Shown here: positions 57,870 through 64,000 of the stretch, piece after piece
How the letters are laid out: every line of letters starts with the position of its first letter
Numbering within the stretch: the stretch's first letter is position 1
Origin: Microbacterium sp. STN6
Lineage (GTDB): Bacteria > Actinomycetota > Actinomycetes > Actinomycetales > Microbacteriaceae
Direction of reading: 5' to 3'
Assembly: GCF_026410545.1 (NCBI RefSeq)
Contig: NZ_JAPMIT010000004.1
Location: 124,001-188,000, forward strand
DNA: 64,000 nt
Position numbers and translations under genes: made by a program
Notes under the pieces: generated by a model
What the model saw: the letters and a program-made list of their open reading frames with translations, nothing else
Databases searched by the model: none
Told to the model about the DNA's origin: nothing

Positions 57870-58705
57870 CCGCCCTCCTTCTCGTGCCCGGGTTCTTCGG
57901 CCTGCTCATCGGCTCGTTCCTCAACGTGGTCGTGTACCGCGTGCCGAACGGCGGCTCCATCGTGTCGCCACCGAGCGCATGCCCGGGCTGCGCATCCCGA
58001 ATCGCCTGGTATGACAACATTCCGGTCGTCTCGTGGCTCGCGCTGCGGGGTCGCTGCCGCTCGTGCGGCAACCCCATCTCGGCCAGGTACCCCCTCGTCG
58101 AGCTCGGAACGGCCGTGCTCTTCGCGCTCGTCGCCGTCGTCTTCGGCCCGCCGCTCCTGACGGCAACGACACCGCAGGCCGCCATCGCCGCCGCGCTCGT
58201 GCTCGTCGCGTTCCTCTACCTGGTCGCAATCACGGTCGCGCTCGCCCTCATCGACCTCGACGCGCACGTGCTGCCGAACGCGATCGTGCTGCCGTCATAC
58301 CTGGTGGCGGCCGCGCTGCTCGGCGTCGCAGGCGCGCTGGCGGGCGACGGGGGCGCGCTCATCCGTGCCGGCATCTCCATGGCCGCCCTCGTCGTGGCCT
58401 ACCTCGTCATGGCGCTCGCCGTGCCCGGCGGCATGGGCCTCGGCGACGTCAAGCTCGCCGGAGTGCTCGGCATCTACCTCGGCTTCGTCGGCTGGGGTGC
58501 GCTCGCCGTGGGAGCGCTCGCGGCGTTCGTGCTTGGCGGCCTCTACGGCTGCGCGCTCATTCTCGCCCGTCGCGCCAAGCGCACGAGCGGCATTCCGTTC
58601 GGCCCCTGGATGCTGGTGGGCGCCTGGGTCGGCATCGTGTTCGGCAACAGCATCTCGGCGGGCTACCTCGCCCTTTTCGGTTTCTCGGGCGCGGGCCTGA
58701 GCTAG
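57866..58705 (+). CDS. pilD: Prepilin peptidase / N-methyltransferase (PilD)
   Basis: The 279-residue polytopic protein has the N-terminal GSFLNVVVYRVP motif, a four-Cys zinc loop (CPGC ... CRSC) and the two catalytic aspartates in LALIDLDAHVLPN and GMGLGDVKLAG. It cleaves prepilin leaders after Gly and methylates the new N-terminus at the cytoplasmic face of the membrane. Substrates are the four pilin-like proteins just upstream. ATG 57866 overlaps the preceding stop. Confidence 0.96.
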   Translation: MTALLLVPGFFGLLIGSFLNVVVYRVPNGGSIVSPPSACPGCASRIAWYDNIPVVSWLALRGRCRSCGNPISARYPLVELGTAVLFALVAVVFGPPLLTATTPQAAIAAALVLVAFLYLVAITVALALIDLDAHVLPNAIVLPSYLVAAALLGVAGALAGDGGALIRAGISMAALVVAYLVMALAVPGGMGLGDVKLAGVLGIYLGFVGWGALAVGALAAFVLGGLYGCALILARRAKRTSGIPFGPWMLVGAWVGIVFGNSISAGYLALFGFSGAGLS

Positions 58706-58732
58706 CAGTCAGAACGACAGAAGGAGAATCAC

Positions 58733-59782
58733 ATGGCTCAGAGCATCGTCGGTGTCGACATCGGCAGCTCCACCGTGCGCGCGGCGGAGGTGAGGCGTTC
58801 GGGCCGCGGCAGGCAGACTCTCGTGGGCTTCTTCGAGGTGCCGCTGCCCGAGGGGGCGGTGAGCCGCGGTGAGGTGCTCGAGCCGAACACCGTCGCCGCC
58901 GCGCTCAAGCAGTTGTGGGCGAAGGGTCGCTTCCGCTCGAAGAACGTCGTGCTCGGCATGGGTAACCAGCGGGTGCTCGCGCGTGACGTGAGCGTTCCCT
59001 CGATGCCCATCGAGCGCATCCGTGAATCGCTGCCGTTCCATGTGCAGGAACTGCTGCCGGTGCCGGTGGCCGACGCGCTTCTCGACTTCTACCCCATCTC
59101 GGAGACCCAGGGCGAGAACGGGCTCATGGCCAACGGGCTGCTCATCGCCGCTGTGAAGGACGCGGTGCTCGGCAACATCAAGGCCGTGCAGCTCGCCGGC
59201 CTCACGCCGGTCGACGTCGACCTGATTCCGTTCGCCATCACGCGCGCGCTGCTGCAGCGAGACGAGATCGAGGGCACAACCGCGGTCATCGAGATCGGCG
59301 CGAACACCACGAGCGTCGTCATCGCCCAGAAGGGCGTTCCTCAGTTCGTGCGCATCATTCCGGCGGGCGGCGACGACCTCACGGCGGCGCTGCGCGACCG
59401 GCTCGAGATCGAGCACGCAGAGGCGGAGAAGCTGAAGCGGATGCGCGGGCTGAACACCACCGTCACAAGCGACCTCGACCGCCGTCACGCCGAGATCATC
59501 TTCCAGGTCACCAGCGAACTGCTCAACAGCCTGCGCAACACGATCAACTACTTCATGAACACTCGGCCGCAGAACCCGGTGGCGCAGATCGTGCTGACCG
59601 GCGGCGGCGCGAAGCTCGAGGGTCTCCCCGACGCGCTCGGCGAGCTCACCCGCATCCCGGTGCTCATGGCCGACCCGTTCACCAGCATCGGCCTGGGGCG
59701 CAGCCTCCGTGCCGACGAGCTTCGCGCCAGCCAATCCGCCCTCACCGTCTCGCTCGGTCTCGCCCTGGGGAGTGCAGCATGA
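58733..59782 (+). CDS. pilM: Type IV pilus actin-like ATPase (PilM)
   Basis: The 349-residue protein has the actin-fold phosphate motifs VGVDIGSSTVRAAEVR near the start and TTAVIEIGANTTSVVIAQ near residue 182, and the ending IVLTGGGAKLEGLPDAL. PilM sits in the cytoplasm, binds the N-terminal tail of PilN and recruits it to the pilus machine. ATG 58733 follows AAGGAGA, and the stop overlaps pilN by four bases. Confidence 0.95.
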   Translation: MAQSIVGVDIGSSTVRAAEVRRSGRGRQTLVGFFEVPLPEGAVSRGEVLEPNTVAAALKQLWAKGRFRSKNVVLGMGNQRVLARDVSVPSMPIERIRESLPFHVQELLPVPVADALLDFYPISETQGENGLMANGLLIAAVKDAVLGNIKAVQLAGLTPVDVDLIPFAITRALLQRDEIEGTTAVIEIGANTTSVVIAQKGVPQFVRIIPAGGDDLTAALRDRLEIEHAEAEKLKRMRGLNTTVTSDLDRRHAEIIFQVTSELLNSLRNTINYFMNTRPQNPVAQIVLTGGGAKLEGLPDALGELTRIPVLMADPFTSIGLGRSLRADELRASQSALTVSLGLALGSAA

Positions 59783-60444
59783 GCAACGCCCGCACCAACG
59801 ACAGGCTCATTCTCGGTGCCGAGCCGCGCGTACACCTTCTGCCGCCCGAAGTGCTCGCGCAACGTCACGCGCGCGGCGTGCGGCGCGCGCTGGGCCTCGG
59901 CGTGGTCGGCGTGCTGGTCATCATCGTGGCCGCCACCGGTGCCGCCACCCTCGTGGCGAACGAGGCGCAGTCGCAGCTCGAGGCCGAGCGCGATACCACG
60001 GTTCAGCTGCTCTCCCAGCAGTCGAAGCTCTCAGACGTGCGCACCGTGCAGCAGCAGGTCAGCCTCGTGCAGGCCGCCCAGCAGGTCGGCGCCTCGACCG
60101 AGATCGACTGGAAGGCCTACCTCGAAAAGGTGCAGGCGACCCTGCCGGCGAACGTGACGATCACGAGCGTCACGGTGGATTCGGCCTCGCCTCTCGCCCA
60201 GTACAGCCAGCCGACCGCCCCCCTGCAGGGCGCCCGCGTTGCGACGCTCAGTTTCGCCGCGACCAGCCCGACGCTGCCGCAGGTGCCCGCCTGGCTCACG
60301 GGGCTCTCGAGCCTCACGGGATTCGCTGACGCCACCCCCGGGTCGGTCGCACTCGACCCGGCAACCGGCACCTACACGGTCGACATCACGATGCACATCA
60401 ACGATGCCGCGTTCGATAAGCGCTTCGTCACGAAGGAGAAATGA
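59779..60444 (+). CDS. pilN: Type IV pilus alignment protein (PilN)
   Basis: The 221-residue protein has a short cytoplasmic tail containing RVHLLPPEVL, which resembles the NLLPxR PilM-binding motif, one membrane segment (GLGVVGVLVIIVAATGAATL), then a coiled-coil and an alpha/beta external domain. The layout is that of PilN/GspL-C. It partners PilO, which follows with an ATGA overlap. Confidence 0.88.
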   Translation: MSNARTNDRLILGAEPRVHLLPPEVLAQRHARGVRRALGLGVVGVLVIIVAATGAATLVANEAQSQLEAERDTTVQLLSQQSKLSDVRTVQQQVSLVQAAQQVGASTEIDWKAYLEKVQATLPANVTITSVTVDSASPLAQYSQPTAPLQGARVATLSFAATSPTLPQVPAWLTGLSSLTGFADATPGSVALDPATGTYTVDITMHINDAAFDKRFVTKEK

Positions 60445-61202
60445 CGATGAATTCCAACAGGTTGTGGGTCATCGGGGCGAGTCTCGCGATGGTCGTCATC
60501 GCCGTGCTCGGATGGTTCGTCGGCGTGCAGCCGCAACTCGATGCCGTGTCGTCCGCATCCGCTCAACGTGCCGACGTCGAGGCGACGAACGCCAAGAACC
60601 GCGCGGCTCTCGCGAAACTCAAGTCGGATTCGGCCTCGCTCGACGACATGAAGGCGCAGCTCGCGGCGCTCGGCCAGTCCGTGCCGACCGACGCGCAGAT
60701 GCCTGCCCTCGTCAACGAACTCGACGCCCTCGCGGCGCAGGCGGGTGTCACCATCTCCGGACTCACCGTCTCTGACGCGCAGCCGTACAAGTCGGTTGCG
60801 CCGCCGGCATCGAGCACGTCAGGCACGACGAGCGCGGATGCCACGGCGACACCCGCGCCGACCGACGCTCCCGTGCCCGCCGCCGCCGAGACCCCGGCCG
60901 CCGGAATGCCGCCCGTGACGAACGCCCTCATCACGGCAGACAATTTCGCGGCGATCCCGATCCAGGTGACGGTGACGGGACAGTACGCGAACGTGCTGAA
61001 CTTCGTGAAGGGGGTGCAGACGGGCAAGCGGCTGTTCCTTGTGACGACGTTCTCGACCACCGAGGCGAAGGCGTCGGGGGCAACGGAGCTGCCGCCGGGC
61101 TCCGTCGACGCGAACCTGGCCGGGCTCACGTACGTGCTGACGTCGACCACCGCGCCGGTACCCGCCTCCACCGCCACGCAGTCGAACGCCGCCGCCGGCT
61201 GA
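60441..61202 (+). CDS. pilO: Type IV pilus alignment protein (PilO)
   Basis: The 253-residue protein has one N-terminal membrane segment (VIGASLAMVVIAVLGWFVGV) followed by a coiled-coil (QRADVEATNAKNRAALAKLK) and an alpha/beta domain interrupted by an Ala/Thr/Pro linker near residues 125-155. It forms a heterodimer with PilN. It is the last gene of the pilus locus; a REP element and a pyrimidine tract follow. PilP and the outer-membrane PilQ are absent, as expected for a Gram-positive. Confidence 0.88.
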   Translation: MTMNSNRLWVIGASLAMVVIAVLGWFVGVQPQLDAVSSASAQRADVEATNAKNRAALAKLKSDSASLDDMKAQLAALGQSVPTDAQMPALVNELDALAAQAGVTISGLTVSDAQPYKSVAPPASSTSGTTSADATATPAPTDAPVPAAAETPAAGMPPVTNALITADNFAAIPIQVTVTGQYANVLNFVKGVQTGKRLFLVTTFSTTEAKASGATELPPGSVDANLAGLTYVLTSTTAPVPASTATQSNAAAG

Positions 61203-61229
61203 GCCGCCCCGGGGTTGACAGCCGACGCG

Positions 61230-61267
61230 GGTTGAGGAAGCCGGCTCTGCTGGCTGTCTCGAAACCC
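61230..61267 (+). repeat. REP-like palindrome after pilO
   Basis: GGGTTGAGGAAGCCGG ... GGCTGTCTCGAAACCC, a full copy with a one-base change in the left arm. It starts 28 bp after the pilO stop. Confidence 0.85.
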
Positions 61268-61337
61268 CTCCTCCTCCTCATCCTCCTCCCCCGACTCCTC
61301 CTCCCCCTCCTCCGCCTCCTCCTCCTCCCCCTCCTCG
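61265..61337 (+). repeat. Pyrimidine-only tract rich in CTC/CCT triplets
   Basis: About 73 bp are pyrimidines apart from an A near 61281 and a few G/A bases near 61294 and 61315. CCTCCTCCTC-type triplets recur. It lies between the pilus operon and the next gene; no gene is seen in 61203-61559 apart from this, the REP copy and the 22-bp repeats. Confidence 0.85.
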
Positions 61338-61416
61338 AGCGTGGCCGTTCGCGACGAGATCGGGTGCTCGACCACCCACGTTCGTCGCGAACACCCACTC
61401 TCGGCGCGTCGCCCAT

Positions 61417-61472
61417 CACGCGGAGGCACGTCGCCGGTCACGCGGAGGCACGTCGCCGGTCACGCGGAGGCA
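61417..61472. repeat. Tandem 22-bp repeat, 2.5 copies
   Basis: CACGCGGAGGCACGTCGCCG-GT units start at 61417, 61439 and 61461 (the third is 12 bp long). The copies are identical, implying recent expansion. They lie 88 bp before the next start codon. Confidence 0.9.
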
Positions 61473-61559
61473 AGCCGTCCGCGCTCCCGGGCGCGAGCCG
61501 CCCCCGTTGCTACAGTGTCACCAGAGACGCCCGTGCGGGCTTCGATGAGGAGTGGCACC

Positions 61560-62588
61560 ATGAGCAACGACACGCCCCGGTCCCCTGAGAACGAGCCGGC
61601 TGCCAGCACCGGCGAGGCGCCCGTGTTCGACGAGGTCGCCGAGTCGGCCGAGCAGAACGGTACGACCCCACCCGCGCCGCCCGCCCCGGAAGACACCTAC
61701 ACCGGTGAGGTCGACGTTCCGGCCGAGCCGCGATCGGCGAGTGGCCACGTGAACACGGGCCAGGGTGCGGCCGTCGACGACGAGACTGGCGGCGGCGCGG
61801 CTGCGCAGAGCGAGCCCGAGCGCGTGGAGGCGGCCGGGGAGACCGGCAACGAGCATCCGGTCACCGATGTGTACGCCGAGCCGGCGACTCCCGCCTGGGC
61901 TCCGGAGCCGAGCGCGCAGGCGGCGGCGGAACTCGATACGCCGGCCGAGCCGGCTACTCGATCAGCGGAGACCGGGGCGGTACCGGCTGCTCCGCCGGCG
62001 GACACCGTCGCCGCCCCTGCCGGCCCGATCTACGTCTCCACGCCCACGCCGCCGCGCAACAAGGGCAACCGCGCCGCCGGTATCCTCATCTCGATCCTCG
62101 CGGGCATTGTGTTCGCCATCGTCGACGCCCTGGTGGTGCTCGGGATCTTCGCCATCACCAACCAGAGCGACATTCTCGACCGGCTCGTGCACTACATGGG
62201 CACGCCCGCGTACTGGGCCACGGCCATCATCTTCACGCTCGCCCTGTTCCTGCTCGCCGCCATCGCGAACCGCGGCGGCTGGTGGTGGTACGTCATCGGC
62301 GGGTTCTTCGTCGGCGTCATCGTCTACTTCGCGTTCGTCGCGGCCACGCTGCTCACTAACGCGTGGGAGATCTCGCCCGGCCAGGTCGAATCGTTCGTCT
62401 CGCGCCTGTGGGCGAATCCGCTCACGTTCGCTGCCGCGATCGTCGCCCGCGAGGTGACGGTGTGGTTCGGCGCCTGGATCGCCGCCCGCGGCCGCCGGGT
62501 GCGCGCCCGCAACATCGAGGCGCGCGAGGCGTACGACCGCGAGCTGTCGAACGCGCCGCAACTGCACCCTGCCGCACCGCAGCAGTAG
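61560..62588 (+). CDS. Membrane protein with long acidic disordered N-terminus
   Basis: The 342-residue protein starts at ATG 61560 after GAGGAG. Residues 1-165 are acidic and rich in Ala, Pro, Glu and Thr, with no hydrophobic segment. Residues about 175-310 hold three or four membrane helices (AGILISILAGIVFAIVDALV, ATAIIFTLALFLLAAIA, WWYVIGGFFVGVIVYFAF), and the C-terminus is basic. No known family was recognised. It is followed at 31 bp by another membrane protein and then by the FHA/secretion gene. Confidence 0.75.
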   Translation: MSNDTPRSPENEPAASTGEAPVFDEVAESAEQNGTTPPAPPAPEDTYTGEVDVPAEPRSASGHVNTGQGAAVDDETGGGAAAQSEPERVEAAGETGNEHPVTDVYAEPATPAWAPEPSAQAAAELDTPAEPATRSAETGAVPAAPPADTVAAPAGPIYVSTPTPPRNKGNRAAGILISILAGIVFAIVDALVVLGIFAITNQSDILDRLVHYMGTPAYWATAIIFTLALFLLAAIANRGGWWWYVIGGFFVGVIVYFAFVAATLLTNAWEISPGQVESFVSRLWANPLTFAAAIVAREVTVWFGAWIAARGRRVRARNIEAREAYDRELSNAPQLHPAAPQQ

Positions 62589-62619
62589 CGCGGGCAGCGA
62601 AAGAACGGCGCTGCGCGAC

Positions 62620-63108
62620 GTGAAGGAATTCCAGCGCTACGCTCTCGGCGTCGCGATCTTCGCCGCCGTTCTCTACGTGGCCCTCGTCATCGCCGCGTTC
62701 GGCTTCATCAGCCTCGCGGCGAACGTCGACGTCATCGGCGAGCGTGACGCCGGCGTCGTGGTCGGCCCGGTCATGGTCGCGACGAGCGCCGTCGTCGTGC
62801 TCGTCTCACTCATCTCCATCGGCGTGCGCATCCCGCCCGAGCGTCAGCGCATCTCCATCGGCGGCTCCGTGGGCGTGGGCATCGCGGCCCTCATCGGCTA
62901 CGTCGGCATCGGCAGCGCGGTCTACGCGGCGGGCCGAGGCGACCCGATCGCCTTCGTGCTCTTCGCCGCACGCAACCTCATCTCGCCGTTCGCCCTCGGA
63001 GCCGCCGCACTCGCCGCCATCGTCGCGTTCCTCTATATGCTCGTGCTCGCGACGCATGTGGGCGACAACGGCGGCCCGCGCTGGCCGTGGGAACGCCGGG
63101 GCGAATGA
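62620..63108 (+). CDS. Small four-helix membrane protein of unknown function
   Basis: The 162-residue protein starts at GTG 62620. It has four hydrophobic segments near residues 8-35, 45-68, 82-103 and 118-145 and a short charged C-terminus ending WPWERRGE. It sits between another membrane protein and the FHA/secretion gene and may belong with either. No family recognised. Confidence 0.7.
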   Translation: MKEFQRYALGVAIFAAVLYVALVIAAFGFISLAANVDVIGERDAGVVVGPVMVATSAVVVLVSLISIGVRIPPERQRISIGGSVGVGIAALIGYVGIGSAVYAAGRGDPIAFVLFAARNLISPFALGAAALAAIVAFLYMLVLATHVGDNGGPRWPWERRGE

Positions 63109-63236
63109 GGCCGGCCCTCACCATTCGCCGGCCGCGTCGCACTTTCCACAGCGGGTCTGCCCGCGGCATCCGTCGCCCATCGGCTCGATAGGGTGTCTGT
63201 CGGGGCGGAATCCGCCTGGCCGACGAAGGGGGATCA

Positions 63237-64000
63237 ATGCGCCTCAAGCTCACGCTGAGACGGCCCGCGGGTGAACCAGACGACATTGTCGTTACGACGG
63301 ATGCCGCGGCGAGCATCGCCGACGTCGCCACCGCCATCCGCAGGCTCGACCCCAGAGCCGCCGCAGCGCCCGCCGCCGTCGACGACCGCGGACTCACGCT
63401 TGCCGCGACCCTGCCAGGCCAGGCCGAGGCGCTCATCCTGCCTCCGGATGCGCCGGTTGGCGAGGCGTGGATCGGCAGCGGCGCCACCGTCGCCCTTGCT
63501 GACGCCGGGGTCTACTACTCGCCGAGTTCCACGGGCAGGGCGCCCGCTCTCGCCAGCCTGCGGGTGATCAGCGGGCCGGATGCTGGCGCCGAGTTCCCGT
63601 TGACGGCGGGCACGACGGTGCTCGGCCGCGAGTCCACCTGCGACATCGTGCTGAACGACCGGCTGGTCTCCAAGCGGCACGTGCGCTTCGAGGTCGGTGA
63701 GCAGGTCGAGGTCGTCGATCTGGGCTCGGCCAACGGCGTTGTCGTCGACGGCGGCATCGTCACGCGTCTGCGCATCGCCAAGAGTGAGACGCTGCTCATC
63801 GGCGACTCTGAAGTGCTGGTCACCGTCGCGGGCAGCGTGGCGCCGTCTGGCGTGGTGCCGAAGGCCGGTCCTATCTTCTTCAACCGTTCGCCGAAGGTCG
63901 AGCAGCGCTACGCGGGCAAGCAGTACGTGGCGCCCGAGGTGCCCGCCGAGAAAGACGAGCCGCCCTTCCCGCTGCTCGCGATGATCACACCGTTCCTGCT
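63237..64000 (+). CDS. FHA-domain protein, probable N-terminus of a FtsK/EssC-type secretion ATPase (cut by window edge)
   Basis: About 254 residues are visible from ATG 63237 (AAGGGGG upstream). Residues 1-95 form a beta-rich ubiquitin-like region. Residues about 105-195 are a forkhead-associated domain with VLGRESTCDIVLND, SKRHVRF and DLGSANGVVVDGG. It continues with IFFNRSPKVEQRY and a hydrophobic FPLLAMITPFL, the order seen at the start of EssC/EccC-type ATPases of type VII secretion systems. The ATPase domains lie beyond the window, so the assignment rests on the N-terminal layout only. Confidence 0.75.
   Translation, partial: MRLKLTLRRPAGEPDDIVVTTDAAASIADVATAIRRLDPRAAAAPAAVDDRGLTLAATLPGQAEALILPPDAPVGEAWIGSGATVALADAGVYYSPSSTGRAPALASLRVISGPDAGAEFPLTAGTTVLGRESTCDIVLNDRLVSKRHVRFEVGEQVEVVDLGSANGVVVDGGIVTRLRIAKSETLLIGDSEVLVTVAGSVAPSGVVPKAGPIFFNRSPKVEQRYAGKQYVAPEVPAEKDEPPFPLLAMITPFL

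Overview
The window is GC-rich, with GTG and TTG starts, heavy use of four-base gene overlaps, lipoprotein boxes, and rpoB/rpoC proteins of actinobacterial type. Together with the repeat families and the actinobacterial gene content, this points to the chromosome of a Gram-positive actinobacterium, most likely of the family Microbacteriaceae (an inference; the species cannot be named from the sequence). No tRNA, rRNA, CRISPR array or complete transposon was seen.

Layout. (1) 1-6803: a plant-glycoside module. A cut-off LacI repressor is divergent from an MFS transporter, a GH3 beta-glycosidase and a GH78 alpha-L-rhamnosidase that form one tight operon behind a perfect palindromic operator. (2) 6871-13936: a surface-glycan cluster with three GT9 heptosyltransferase-like enzymes, two other glycosyltransferases, a GmhB-like HAD phosphatase and an SDR enzyme. 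(3) 13933-26200: regulators and housekeeping genes: GAF-ANTAR protein, a SigB/SigF-type sigma factor whose frame has no stop where the family ends, DEAD-box helicase, EVE, ComB-like, DUF427, SprT-like and TPR proteins, a sugar dehydrogenase lipoprotein, a spermidine-synthase-like protein, and a two-component system. (4) 26223-41588: hexuronate catabolism. UxaC, UxuB, ManD, UxaA, KDG kinase and KDPG aldolase carry glucuronate, and probably galacturonate, to pyruvate and glyceraldehyde-3-phosphate. Two LacI regulators and an ABC importer of unusual type sit among them. (5) 41778-49466: rpoB-rpoC with promoter and terminator. (6) 49715-61202: a complete Gram-positive type IV pilus locus (pilB, pilT, pilC, pilA, three minor pilins, pilD, pilM, pilN, pilO). 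One minor pilin is fused to ricin-type lectin repeats. (7) 61203-64000: two membrane proteins and the start of an FHA-domain protein that looks like the N-terminus of a type VII secretion ATPase.

Many intergenic gaps are filled by short palindromic repeats: over twenty copies of a REP-like element (arms GGGTTGAGGAG / CTCGAAACCC, or the related GGTCTCGATACGC / CTACTCGACC), a pair of ~90-bp MITE-like elements, and a third palindrome family with GGGTCGGGCC arms. Some have become coding sequence, in the linker of a response regulator and in the tail of a LacI repressor. The candidates most worth following are the lectin-tipped pilus, the GT9/HAD cluster in a Gram-positive host, the GIY-YIG gene bracketed by oppositely oriented REP arrays, and the sigma-factor reading frame that runs antisense through a whole neighbouring gene.
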